Shown: positions 31,797 through 44,150 of the stretch, piece after piece
Layout of the letters: every line of letters begins with the position of its first letter
How positions within the stretch are numbered: the first letter of the stretch is position 1
NCBI GenBank assembly: GCA_029204225.1
Contig: MU831985.1
Location: forward strand, 1-64,000
From: Diphasiastrum complanatum
Taxonomy: Eukaryota > Streptophyta > Lycopodiopsida > Lycopodiales > Lycopodiaceae
Reading direction: 5' to 3'
DNA: 64,000 nt
Position numbers and translations under genes: made by a program
The notes under the pieces: model-generated
Told to the model about the DNA's origin: nothing
The model's input: the letters and a program-made list of their open reading frames with translations, nothing else
The model's database searches: none

Positions 31797-32111
31797 ATGC
31801 TCAAATTTGAAATCTACGTAACGTAGCTCCTTCAAATTGATTATCTTTTTTTTTTAAAAGAGCTGTAATTTTGCGTTGGGGGCAGCCCGTAAATTAGCCA
31901 TTCTATTTTTAGTATAGTATGCAACTAAGCAAAAAAAAAAAAAAACAGTGTAACTTTTAAATAGCAACTCGGATTGAGACGATTATGGTGCCATTACAAA
32001 GCACTCGACGAGAGCTTTTCAACGACACGAAGATGACCCAGTTCCGAGCTACGGTGAAGAAGTTATGGCCAATCAAAGTTTTGGTCGGTCAACACTTGGT
32101 CAACCCGATAT
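31797..32111. mobile_element. insertion in copia RT sharing a core with the 17896-18271 element
   Basis: It separates the RT blocks TETFSPVV and SIRTLLVI. It shares CTCAAATTTGAAATCTACGT plus AACGTA with 17988-18014, and a later block around GCACTCGACGAGAGCTTTTC and GAGCTACGGT..AGTTATGGC with 18090-18180. The terminal inverted repeats of the other copy are not evident here. Confidence 0.5.
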
Positions 32112-32172
32112 CTCTTTCAAGCGTAGTTGACCAATTTGACCCAATCAAATTGGTCAACTACGCTTGAAAGAG
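32112..32172. repeat. perfect 28-bp inverted repeat with 5-nt loop
   Basis: The left arm 32112-32139 starts CTCTTTCAAGCGTAG. The right arm 32145-32172 is its exact complement, ending CTACGCTTGAAAGAG. The loop is CCCAA. It adjoins the insertion in the RT and duplicates, inverted, part of the RT frame. Confidence 0.95.
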
Positions 32173-32779
32173 TTACTACTGGACTGAAGGTCTCAGTGTA
32201 GTCTATCCCATATACTTGTTCAAAGCCTTTAACTACCAGTCTAGCTTTCCATTTGGATATAGATCCATCTGGCTTAAGCTTCAGCTTAAAGATCCACTTA
32301 GAATCAATTGGATTTACACCTGTAGGAGGAATGACAAGACTCCAAGTCTTGTTCTTCATTAGAGATTGATACTCAACATCCATGACAGCTTTCCATTTGT
32401 CTGCATCGGGCATTGACAGTGCTTCTGCTACGGTGGCAGGTTCGTCATAATTGATGAAAGCTTGAGGAATGAAGCGGTCAGGTTGTTGTCGTTGTCTCAT
32501 AGATCTTCGAATTGCAGGTGCTTGATCGGACGATTCTCCTTGGTGAATAACTGGAACCGTAGTATTTTGTGCTTGAACGATCGTGGGCCTAGGCCCATCG
32601 ATGGTAAGTGGGGCCGTTGGGACGAACTCCGTTGCTTGAACAGTCGTAGGTCGTAGCCTATCGCTGGAAGGTGGAGCTGCTATGGCAGTCTCTTGTATTT
32701 GTTGCTTCTGTTTGAAATCGTAATATTTGTCTTCAAGGAAGACAACATCACGACTGACCGAGATCTGGCACGTAACCAC
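32173..32779 (-). pseudogene. copia integrase tail and RT amino segment
   Basis: Starts SVSRDVVFLEDKYYDF, followed by a low-complexity linker. The RT entry blocks are ATVAEALSMPDADKWKAVMD, MKNKTWSLV, KWIFKLKLKPDGS, ARLVVKGFEQVYGIDYTETF and SPVV. The open frame runs on through the palindrome to a stop at 32117, but these last codons are not RT. Confidence 0.88.
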
Positions 32780-33050
32780 ATCGCAAACACGATATGTCTT
32801 GTGTGAAGTTGAATAGCCGATGAAGATGCTTTAACAGCTTACTGGGTCCAGCTTCTTCCTCAAATCAGATGGCACTTGTGCATAGCAAAGACATCCGAAG
32901 ACACGCACGTGTTTCAAACTTTGTTTGTAACCATAGTAGGCTTCAAACGGTGTCTCGGAATCAACCGCTTTATGCTAGAGTAATTTTGTAGATAGCAAGC
33001 CGTAGAGATAGCTTCTGCCCAAAAGATTTGAGGCAAATGCAAATTTACTG
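32780..33050 (-). pseudogene. copia integrase C-terminal remnant
   Basis: The minus strand reads FGCLCYAQVPSDLRKKLD near 32840-32910 and FIGYSTSHKTYRVCDV near 32785-32830 with an in-frame stop between them. The catalytic core that should precede it is deleted; the protease piece at 33058 follows almost at once. Confidence 0.75.
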
Positions 33051-33057
33051 TCATGGA

Positions 33058-33348
33058 TCATGCAGCTTCCAACTTGCATGGCGTCATGTGCTGAGAAGCA
33101 CCTGAATTGAGATACCAATGATGGGGATCTCTACTGGATTGATCTTGTACCATCAGTGCCTTCTCTTCATCTTGAGATCCTTTGACTGTGTTAGAGTTCC
33201 CTTCTTGGTGCTGTTGCATCTTCTTCTTTGCTTTATTGTGCTTGAGGATGTGACAGTCCTTGCTGTTGTGGTTGGTCCTTTTGCAATATCTGCAAAATAG
33301 CTTGGTCTTGGATGATGACTGACTATACTGTGTGAAAATTGTCAACAT
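33058..33348 (-). pseudogene. copia zinc knuckle and inactive protease
   Basis: The knuckle CRYCKRTNHNSKDC fits CX2CX4HX4C. The protease site reads YLNSGASQHMT, with Asn in place of the catalytic Asp. The upstream end is cut by the solo LTR at 33331. Confidence 0.85.
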
Positions 33349-33984
33349 TTCCTAGCTAGTTTGAGGCCTAAATTGGCAATTTTTGTACATAGTTTTGGAT
33401 CTAACCTTTCACACGTGTGAAAGAGACCTAGATACTTTTATTCTAGTATATATTTCATGTTGAAGAAGTCTCAAACTTCGGGACCTTCTAAATGACACTA
33501 AAATCATGTTATTTGGACATATAGGCCAAAATTGGCTATTTTAGGTTACTGGTGTCCTAAAATTGGGTCCTAAGTTCTAGAGAGAGGAGAGAGAGTCATC
33601 TCTCTCACCTATATTAGGCTGAAATTCGTGGAGAACAGGTTGGAGAAACCTTTTGTATGCTTCATTGAGATCAATAGATCATTGTCATTGTTTCTTCCTC
33701 CATTGAGAGCATTGTTGTGTGTATTGTCTTCAAGCTATTGTGTATGATCTTAGGTGCTTTCCAAAAGTGGTAGGCTGATGTATTATGGACTGTATAATGC
33801 TATTTTGGGCCGCACTTGATGTTTATGGAAGTTTCCATTTGTGATAAATGCTTTTTGATCAAGTTCTTTGCATTCTAGGTAGCATAGAATGTGTTGCCAA
33901 TTCCTAGCTTATGTAGTTTGGAGTGCAAGCATTCAAGCCAATGATCTTGGAGTTTAGATCCACTTAGGATCTGTATTTTTCACA
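33331..33984. mobile_element. solo LTR, 654 bp, with perfect 5-bp target duplication
   Basis: Begins TGTGAAAATTG and ends TTTTTCACA (short terminal inverted repeat TGTGAAAA/TTTTCACA). It is flanked on both sides by TACTG (33326-33330 and 33985-33989). It splits the gag of the surrounding copia element. No internal region or coding sequence. It arose by LTR-LTR recombination of a full element. Confidence 0.88.
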
Positions 33985-34440
33985 TACTGTTGTTGTTGTG
34001 GTTGTGATGTTGCTGGTTGTTCTGCCTTTGTCTTCTGATCCTTGAAGCCTTTCTTCTTCTTGGATTGCTGCTTGTTTGAATAGAGTGCCATGGATTTGGT
34101 ACTCGTAGATGTGGACAAACTTTTCCTCCTGACTTCTTCCTGCAACAAGCTTGCAGTCAATTTTTGGAGAGATAGCGCAGGGGTACTGCTCTTTGGAAGT
34201 AGTGTAGTTGGACACATGAGCAATTTGAGTGTCTTTAAGATTTAGAGATACATACAATGGCAAGAGCCTTGCCATGCTTGGTTTCCCAAGCTGGGAGCTG
34301 TTCGGGTTCTGCCAGTCTGGCTATAGAACCGTTGACATATCCCCATAACTCTTTTTCAATTAGGATCATCCTCATTTTGAACTTTCACATGTGGAAGTCA
34401 TCTCCGTTGAATTTATGATCAAGCGAATCTCTGAGGTGCC
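33985..34440 (-). pseudogene. copia gag fragment
   Basis: Frame pieces read FNGDDFHMWKFKMRMILIEK and ELWGYVNGS near 34340-34440, then, after a deletion, LQKLTASLLQEEVRRKS near 34110-34165. These are the start and end of the copia capsid domain. Frameshifts lie between them. Confidence 0.75.
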
Positions 34441-34524
34441 TTCCATAGTGATCGAAATTATACACAAACAATTTAGAATAGCTTTTGGAAAAATATCTTG
34501 GACTCTAGTAATCCACTGAACCAA

Positions 34525-34537
34525 GGCTCTAATACCA
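34525..34537 (-). other. primer-binding site of the minus-strand copia element
   Basis: The minus strand reads TGGTATTAGAGCC, one substitution from the usual initiator tRNA-Met complement, four bases after the LTR end. Confidence 0.8.
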
Positions 34538-34541
34538 CTTC

Positions 34542-36018
<1,477 letters not shown>

Positions 36019-36374
36019 ACATCAAGCCAAGACAACAGGGTGCGAAAGTCCAAGAAAATCCAAGGAAGGTTCCTAAGAACAAAGGGTCCTTTGAAGTGAA
36101 AGAAACAACCAAAGGAGATGAGCTTGGCAAAAATTGGAGGGGCTCGAAGAAGGGGAGGAACAGCAACAGCCAAAGCAAAGTAGAAGAGCAGAAAGACATG
36201 CCAATGTTGACAGGGAAGGAGGAGAGAAGAAAGACAATGAAGCATCAAAGAATGGTTTTTGAGGGAGGGGTCTGAAATACCAAGTCCACCATCTGGCGTA
36301 GGGGCTAAACAGATAGACCAAAAAAGGAGTGGGTGCTTTCTGGCCCAAAGGAAGAGACGAAGGATTTTAGAAAG
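36019..36374 (-). pseudogene. LINE (L1-type) reverse transcriptase tail fragment
   Basis: The minus frame reads SKILRLFLWARKHPLLFW and PDGGLGISDPSLKNHSLMLH, matching the FLW.G...W...C.P...GGLG segment that follows the RT domain in plant LINEs. It is trapped between two LTRs on opposite strands and lacks both ends. Confidence 0.65.
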
Positions 36375-37810
36375 TGTGAAAGTACTGTACTTTAGGACCA
36401 TAAATGGATCTACAAAAGATCCACAAGAGTGATTGGATGCTTGCTTAACAATCTATCAAAAAACTAGTCATCAAAAAGTTGATCTAGATTGGCAATTTGA
36501 CAAACAACAAGCATTAACAATCAAAAGCATTGATCAACATTGAAATCTGAGCCCACACATGTGTACTACAGGCTGTAGTACGGCTTTCAAACTAAGAAAC
36601 AAGTAGAAATTGATTTGGTTGCATTTGGATCACAAAAACTCAATGTACATAGTGAAGTAGCTTGAGATTGCCAATGAGCTCCAAAAATATTCTATCTTCT
36701 CACTATGGAAGATTGGAATACATAGCAAATTCGACTTCCTTTGTAAAGTTAGGTGGATTTCCATCATGTAATGAGGAAGTTAACTCAGTCTTTTTGCCCT
36801 AAAATGAAACCCTAATCTATTTCCTAGAGTCATGCTTGGTAGATGGCCAGTTGGTCAATTTTTTATCTTAAATCTAGGATTTAGGGTTTATAAACTAGGA
36901 ATCACTACCAAAATGACATGACCAACCCTATGGACTTGACCTAACCTACATTAGGAGTGGATTTCCACGTGGCATCTTTGTGAAAAATGCAAAATTAAGC
37001 TTGGTAGAGGCCAAAAATCTTGTATATAGGATGATTACACATGTGTGGAGCCTATTCCCACGTGTGAAAATAGTGTACTTGTCATGTACCATAATCATAT
37101 AGGTTGTACATATGATTTGATTCAAGTTCTAGTGGCTAAAAAGGCCAAAAACTAGTTTTCTAGACATATGACACATGGCATCAATCTATTGATTGTGTGA
37201 GCCACATCCTTTGGTTAGGTGTCACATCCCATGTGTAGAGGACAACTCACATGTGTGGAATACGCTGAAGTAGACGAATTTTGACTTCTAGAAGATTTTC
37301 AAGTAGATCTCCATATAGAAGAAAATGGACCAAAAGTGCTCAAAATAGAAGGTTTTCTCCAAGTGTCAGTGTTGCATGATGAATCATCATATGACAAAGC
37401 ACCTTCAGACATGTGGGATCAAAGGGATGATCAGTACCACGAGCTCCCACTTATTGTATATATAGAGCCACATTTGGCCATAATCATTGTGAGACACCAA
37501 TCTTGGTTTTGGAAGCAATTTTGAGTGATTCTCTCCATTTGTCTACATTTGTTTTGATTGTTTTGAGGTGCTATCAATGTGTACTTGATTTTCAGGTTGG
37601 AATCCGTACTTAGACAGGGTTTCACATGTGGGAAACTAGAAAGTACACCTACCTTCAATTAATGATTGTTCTTGTTAGGATTTTGTGTCTAGAATTGATC
37701 TAGATTTATCTTAATCTCAAGTAGATTGATAGATCAAGTAATCTGACAACCAATCCCTCTTGAGGATCAGATTAGGATCCATTCTTGGTCTTTTTTGTAC
37801 TTTTTGCACA

Positions 37811-37823
37811 TGGTATCAGAGCC
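37811..37823 (+). other. primer-binding site, exact initiator tRNA-Met type
   Basis: TGGTATCAGAGCC directly abuts the LTR end ...TTTGCACA. Confidence 0.88.
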
Positions 37824-38412
37824 TAGTACAAGAGGTTTTGTTGAAATTGATAGGGTTAATCCAAATCAAAGCCAAAATTAGCAGTTTTTTGGAAACTAGT
37901 CAAATTTTGTGTAGCGAGTTGGATTTGATAGCTATCCTCAATATTTTTGGTCCAGATCTTGTTGTGGGCTGTAGGAACCCTTTTCACACGTGTGAGGTCG
38001 TACAGATCCATTTTTGACTAAGAAATTTCAAAAATTTATAGAATTTGACTCACATACCCAATTTGAGTGATTTTTGGTGCAAAATCAAGCATTTTCTATA
38101 GTAGATCTAATCCCTTGAATAGTTCTTGGATTAAATCAGCCAAAAATTTAAAATTGAAGCTTGAATTAGGTGCACTAATTGATCTTCTCTGATTTTTTGA
38201 GTGTATGTTGAGGTTGAAGAGAGAAATTGCTAAAAATCATAGATTAAGGAGTGATTTTGCAAGGTTGAGACTAGAATCTAAATTTCCATCATTCTAGATT
38301 GGTTCATGAGTGATAAGATTGAGTCTATAAGCTTTCTAAATTGCTAGAAGACTTTAGGTTCAGATCTCTTAGAAAAACCATAAGAGTTTCTAGTGCTTTT
38401 TCACATTCAAAA

Positions 38413-38975
38413 ATGGCATCAATGGGTGGTTTTTTGCTTGAAGCTAGTGAAAGACTTACATCCACTAATTATGCTACTTGGATAGTTCGAATGGAGTCTT
38501 TGTTTGTACTTCATGATCTTTATGACATAGTACTTGAGGTGGAAGTAGAACCTCAAGGAGGAGTTGAATTGGCTAAGTACAAAAAGAGATGTAGAGTTGC
38601 ATTACATTGCATAAAGATGAATGTAAGTAATGAATTTTTTAAGGAAAGCTCATCTTGTACCACATCCGAAGAGGCATGGGATTCATTAAAAGCCATTTAT
38701 GGATCCAAAAACACTTCAAGGATACTCATGCTTAGGAATCAAGTCCTTCAAAGCATGAAAGGAAGTAGTGAAAGTGCCCAAAATTATGTCTTTAGGATCA
38801 AATCTTTGAATAAAGAGTTGTTTTCTATAGATGATAAAATCAAAGATGATGAATTAGTTCAAATCATTTTGAATGTATAAAGAGATGATTATTCCAATCT
38901 TGTGCAAACCTTTGCTATTCAAGATTCACTTCCTAGTATTAAAAAACTTCAAAGTGTGCTTGTTAGTGAGGAGAG
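38413..38975 (+). pseudogene. copia gag (UBN2-type), truncated
   Basis: The likely start is the MASMGGFLLEASERL methionine at 38413. The following LTSTNYATWIVRMESLFVL, EEAWDSLKAIYGSKNTSRIL and YVFRIKSLNKELFSIDDKI blocks are capsid-typical. A TAA at 38878 is followed by readable codons to about 38975. Its relative in this window is the minus-strand gag at 47540-48760. Confidence 0.85.
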
Positions 38976-39236
38976 TATTCTTCCAGCCGTTTTTGTCTCT
39001 CCAAGCTTTTACCTCCTGTGAAGGACTTTCTCATTTCATTTCGGAGCCTGTGACAAGCTGTATCCACTGATCAGGCACGCAGGACTATCGTAGCTCTGAT
39101 ACCATGTTAATAATCAAATATGCACCATCAAGCATTCACCATAAGCAATCACCAAGTAAGGAGACGGAAGAAGAACATGCAATATCACTCTCTCACACTA
39201 TAGCATACTAAATGTGAAATGTACAAATGAACCCTC

Positions 39237-39598
39237 TGTTAGAATTACTATTAATGGGCAATGTCACTTTGTTATTTATAGACATACTTGAAATGTATTA
39301 ATAAATGTGGTAAAGGCCCAATGTGCCTAAAGTCAAGTTTGATATATTTTGGGCCCATCCCCATGTGAAATGGGGTGAGGTCTTTTATTAAGAGATGTAA
39401 CCTCTCTCATCCCCATGTGAAATGGGGTGAGGTCTTTTATTAAGAGGTGTAACCTCTCTCTCTCTCTCTGTATCTTTCACGTACTGAATTCCTCTCATAT
39501 TGTAGTGTGCAAGTTTAAGGATATAGAGCAATGGAATTTTCTTTCTCTCTCTCTTGTCTTATGTGATTGCTTATGTGCATGCTCTGATTTCACACGCA
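39237..39598 (+). repeat. 5' LTR with internal 52-bp tandem duplication
   Basis: The unit starting CCCCATGTGAAATGGGGTGA and ending with GTAACCTCTCTC occurs twice here but once in the 3' LTR. Confidence 0.85.
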
Positions 39599-41055
39599 GA
39601 GAGACATGCATATGCTTGTCAAATTGTTGAGCAGATTATGAGTTTGTATTGCCCAAGCTGCTTTGATTGAAATATCATTACAATAGTCGTGACCTATCTT
39701 GTATTGGTCTCTAGAGAGATTTGCTGGTCTGCCGCCTTGTGACATGAAAGCAATCATTATTCAACAATCAAAGCAATTCCTGCAGACTCATACTGGCTGA
39801 GGAAATCCAAGAATGATTTGAAGATTTACATGTATGATTTGCCGAAAGTTCACCTTATACTCTGAGACTGACTAAACTCTCTTGCAGAACGCTGCATGAA
39901 GTCTGATCAGCCGCAGAGCAAGATTCTGAGTAATGGGCAGCGAATCAAAAGTGGATGAAGGCCGTTACAACCATGGTGAATCTAAAATTTGAAGAACAGA
40001 CAGTGTAGTAACGAGCGATCACCATTTATGTGAAAGACACGGCAGTCTTTGTGTTGGCAGCCGTGAACGGATCTTAGTTGTTTCCTACTTCTGTTCCTGA
40101 AGTCTTGTCAACGCAGCCATCGATGCTCTTCAAAGCAACCATCGCAGTCTTCCAATGCCCTTGCTTTGGTCTTAACCACAATGAGACGCGTATGTGCAGT
40201 AGCAGGAGTGCGCTTGATCGAAGGTAGGAACCGGCAAGCAGGTCGCTATCTAGATCCCATAAGAAGAAGAAGAAAATTCTGCCGGCAGTAGTGCTTCCCT
40301 CAGGCCTGAAATCAGATGGCCAGCGCGTGTGCAGGAGTTGAATGCATACAAGAGAGATGGAGGCATGGCCGATGAGCACCAGAGGTGGCTGCAGGCTCGC
40401 GATCCTCTAACGGGCGCGTGAAGAAGGAGAGAGACGACCCGTCGAAAAATCGAGTGCCCAAGATAGTTTGAGAGGTAATATATTGTTGGCTCTTTAAAAG
40501 TTTTTAACGACATTTTCTAAAATTCTAAAGGATGGGTCCTAAGGGCTGTCTTACAGTTTTAAGACAGACCCACTGTATGAAAATTGGAGTATAACGCAAA
40601 ACAAAGGCTTAATTGTGCGTACAGAATTCATTTCTGTCGAAACAAAAACTACACAGGACTGTTTTACAATGTTTAAGCTTTGTTTTGAACCAAAAATTTA
40701 GTGATTCGGACATCAGCAAAAAAACTTATTAAGTTTTTAGTGCGGAGACCCCATTTTTCATTAGGGACAGCATAGACTTTACAAAAAAATGTCACTGTAA
40801 AACTTGTTAAAAGCTGATCAAAAGCTAGTAATTGATTGTCATGCTAAGTACAGAACATATATAGAATGAAGTGAATGTTTTTCAAAGAAGTAAGAGGTCA
40901 AATTGGTTTTACGAACTAACCAAATGATAAGCCTAATCGATGTCTTATGCCCTCTCCCTCGGTTACGTGCACTTATCATTAGTTAGCTAAGTAAAACACT
41001 TGCAGAAAATTTATGAAACTAAATTGATCATTCATTTACGTCATTGAAGTTGGCT

Positions 41056-41882
41056 ATAATGGATCAAAGAACTTCATTTGATAAATTTGACGGTAAAAAC
41101 TTTCATACATGGCAAGTCAAGATGAGATTATTATTGACTAAGAAAAATCTGTGGGATCTTGTTGAGGGTTCCAAAGTTAAGCAAGAAGATTCCGGTGATT
41201 CTTCTAGTATTGATTTGTGTGATAAAAGAGCTGCTGCTTACATTGGTCTTGGATTGGTTGATTCTCAAATTCATCATTTAGACCTATCTAAGACTGCTCG
41301 TGAAATATGACAATCATTGGAAGCTATATTTGGAGCACAATCTAAAAATGGTAAAATCCTTCTTAAGCAACAATTTTTCGCTCTAAAGCTAGAAAGTGGA
41401 ATGAGCTTGAATGATCATGTGAATCGTATGAAGTCAATAATGAATCAGCTTGCTGGAATTGGTTCTAACGTTCCCGAAGATGATGCTATGGTCGTACTAG
41501 TATGCCAGCTGAGTATAGTAATGTCATTTTTACACTTGGAAACTTGCCTAATCAATCATTAGAAATGATGATAACTTCATTACTTGAAGAAGAATGTAGG
41601 ATGCAACATTCTGTTGTTACAATCTCTTCAGATGAAGTCGCTTTGTTTACTAAATGGAAAGCTAATCAGAATAGTAAATCTAAGAGTGATAAAGGCAGTT
41701 CTAAGAGTAAAAAGAACGTTAAGTGCTTTTATTGTGGAAAGATGGGACATTATAAGAATCAATGTTTAAAGATGAAAGCGGATCTTAAGTCAAAGAAGTC
41801 CACTGAAAGTGATAAAGAAAAAGAGAAAGTGAACCTAACAGTTGTAGCTGAAAAGTCTTATGATGAAGCAGTTGCTTGGTAA
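41056..41882 (+). pseudogene. copia gag with zinc knuckle
   Basis: Reads FDGKNFHTWQVKMRLLLTKK, a TGA after TAREI, SLEAIFGAQSKNGKILLKQQ, MNQLAGIGSNVPEDDAMV, a frameshift, then LPAEYSNVIF, MMITSLLEEECRMQ and a zinc knuckle CFYCGKMGHYKNQC. The knuckle is complete (CX2CX4HX4C). Ends TAA at 41880. Nothing of pol follows. Confidence 0.88.
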
Positions 41883-42296
41883 TAAGTTTGTGCGCATGTA
41901 CTTTATCTTCTATAAGATTCAGAAAGTTGTTGCAGGATTGCTAAACTTGGAATAGGTATTCTAGAAGATGGTTCCTTGGACGCAGAAGTAAGGTGATATC
42001 TTCTATATGAGACAATTTCCGGAGCATTTGCAGTTTCAGAGAAGGATATTATCCTTGGCATAGCTCTTGGACATGATGCAGTAAGTAATTTGTTTTGCGA
42101 ATTCTAGTGGATGTTTGGCTCAAGGGAGGGTGATGGAATTGTTCCACACATTCTCCATTTGATGACATCATATTTTTGCACTAATTGCTAGCATAAATGC
42201 CACATCAGTAGAGTTAGGAGTATAATGTACTTTCAGTGTGATGTACTTGGTTAAGCATGAAGTAACACCTCTAACAAAGTTGTCATTGAGGGAGGG

Positions 42297-42594
42297 TGTT
42301 AGAATTACTATTAATGGGCAATGTCACTTTGTTATTTATAGACATACTTGAAATGTATTAATAAATGTGGTAAAGGCCCAATGTGCCTAAAGTCAAGTTT
42401 GATATATTTTGGGCCCATCCCCATGTGATATGGGCTGAGGTCTTTTTATGAAGAGGTGTAACCTCTACCTCTCTCTCACGTACTCAATTCCTCTCATATT
42501 GTAGTGTGCAAGTTTAAGGATATAGAGCAATGGAGTTCTCTCTCTCCTCTTGTCCTATGTGATTGCTTATGTGCATGCTCTGATTTCACACACA
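42297..42594 (+). repeat. 3' LTR of the gag-only element
   Basis: Follows the polypurine tract and matches 39237-39598 apart from the 52-bp duplication and short indels. Confidence 0.88.
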
Positions 42595-42731
42595 CCCTGA
42601 ACCCTGATAGAGAGAAAAAACCTACGAGTAGACTAATAGACTAGCCTACGACTAATTATAGCTGGTAACAGCTGTCAACATTAATGTATATCGTAAACAG
42701 TAACAATGAAGTTTATCATTGATTTCTAACA

Positions 42732-43196
42732 CATGAAAGCCTTAGTAGAACATCATTACACCTCTAAAAATGTGCATGCAAAATATTAGCCATGTATTTT
42801 ATGAATATCACCAAAAACATTCAAAAAACCATGTTTTTTGATCATTTTTTGACTTTTTTGAAAATTCTTGTGGATCAAACCCACATGCAAGTGCAATCAG
42901 GCCATATCTATTATAATTAAATTACATATAAACATTAAAGGTTCTGATTTTAGTCAATCATGGTTCATATTTGCCCATTTCTAGCCCAAACCACCCCCCC
43001 TCCCCCCCCAATTTTTGGCTAAAAATCACTATCTAATTCCAATTTTGACTTTTCAACTATCATGCAATCATTAGAATCAATCATAATGACTAGAAAACAG
43101 CAAGTAAAATTCTGAAAAAAAAAAAGCTCAAGATTAGTAGCTTTGATTAATTTCAAGCAAAAACATTGAATACTAGCTCAAAAACCACAAAAAAAA
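42732..43196. other. no gene; AT-rich, C-run at 42996-43009
   Basis: Lies between the split minus-strand LTR and the second TGTAAAAGTACTG LTR. It may be internal remnant of the element starting at 36375. No coding blocks seen. Confidence 0.4.
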
Positions 43197-43830
43197 TGTA
43201 AAAGTACTGTACTTTAGGACCATAAATGGATCTACAAAAGATCCACAAGAGTGATTGGATGCTTGCTTTACAACTTATCCTAAAACTAGACACAAAAAAG
43301 TTGATCTAGATTGGCAATTTGACAATCAACAAGCAAGAACATCAATAGCATTGATCAATCACTAAATTCGACTTGGTACGTGTGTACTACAAGCTGTAGT
43401 ATGGCCTACAAGCAGAGAATCAAGCACAAATTTATCTGGTTGCATTTGGATCACAAAAACTCAATGTACAATGTGGAGTAGCCGAGATTGCCAATGAGCT
43501 CCAAAAATAATCTATCTTCTCACTATGGGAGCTTGGAATACATAGCAATAGTGACTTCCTTTGTAAAGTTAGGTGAATTTCCAGCATGTAATAAGGAAGT
43601 TAACTCAATCTTTTTGTCCTAAAATGAAACCCTAGCCTATGTCCTAGAGTCATGGTTGGTAGGTAGCTAGTTGGTCAAAATCTCATCATAAATCAAGGTG
43701 TAGATCCTATAATGTAGGGATCTCTACCAAATAGACTCAACCATCTCTTTTGACTTGACCTAACCTACATTAGGAGTGGATTGCCATGTGACATTTTGGC
43801 CATACATGTGTGGAATCCAACTATACACAA
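43197..43830 (+). repeat. second LTR of the 36375 family, truncated
   Basis: Matches 36375-36985 (TGTRAAAGTACTGTACTTTA..., GATCCACAAGAGTGATTGGA, GGTTGCATTTGGATCACAAA) with scattered differences and a deletion near its end. It stops at about half the length of the first LTR. Confidence 0.8.
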
Positions 43831-43844
43831 AAATATACAATATG

Positions 43845-44150
43845 CTACATGGCTAGATTTTCCAATGTTGGAAATTTTTCACACTCCTCAAATCTAGCCT
43901 TGGAACTTATGATACTTCTATCAATCACTCCATTTGAAGATCTGAGCTTGACATATGAACCTTTACGTAAAGATTTAGTAAACAAATCAACCAAGCAACC
44001 TGATGATGGCACATGTTGGAGCTTGATCTCCTTGGCTTGCACTTTCTGTGAAGAATTTCAAATCATTAAGATCCGAAATGTGTCCCTTAATCTTTTGTTA
44101 GAAAGACAACACAATCTACAACATTACCAATGTAGAAAAATCAACATCTA
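43845..44150 (-). pseudogene. copia RNase H C-terminal scrap
   Basis: The minus frame reads AKEIKLQHVPSSGCLVDLFT and KSLRKGSYVKLRSSNGV, the end of a copia polyprotein (compare HVPT.DQ.AD.FTK.L). About 65 codons remain. Confidence 0.75.

Larger units (their letters stand above)
36375..38975 (+). mobile_element. Ty1/copia 5' part: LTR, primer site, leader, gag
   Basis: LTR 36375-37810 (TGTGAAAGTACTG...TTTTTGCACA). TGGTATCAGAGCC follows immediately at 37811-37823. After a 590-bp leader, gag starts at 38413 and reads to about 38975, where it is cut by another element. A second LTR of this family at 43197 in the same orientation may be its 3' LTR, with pol replaced by nested elements. Confidence 0.78.
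39237..42594 (+). mobile_element. gag-only copia derivative with two LTRs
   Basis: 5' LTR 39237-39598 and 3' LTR 42297-42594 are near-identical over most of their length (TGTTAGAATTACTATTAATG...). Flanks are CCCTC and CCCTG, a 4/5 target duplication. A purine tract TTGAGGGAGGG (42286-42296) precedes the 3' LTR. Only gag is coded; protease, integrase and RT are absent. I found no standard primer site after the 5' LTR. The spaces before and after gag hold unrelated, partly GC-rich sequence that may be captured. Confidence 0.82.
38976..42731 (-). mobile_element. LTR fragment (minus strand) split by a nested element
   Basis: Primer site TGGTATCAGAGCT on the minus strand at 39104-39092 abuts an LTR that runs from 39105 to 39236, is broken by the 39237-42594 element, and resumes at 42600 to end at 42731. 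The rejoined LTR is about 264 bp and has TGTTA...TAACA ends. Only about 115 bp of leader remains below the primer site. Confidence 0.7.

Noticed and set aside
40510-40570. GGGCTGTCTTA...TAAGACAGACCC hairpin as a DNA transposon end or terminator
   Set aside because: Only one short imperfect hairpin, no partner end found, and plant nuclear genes do not use such terminators.
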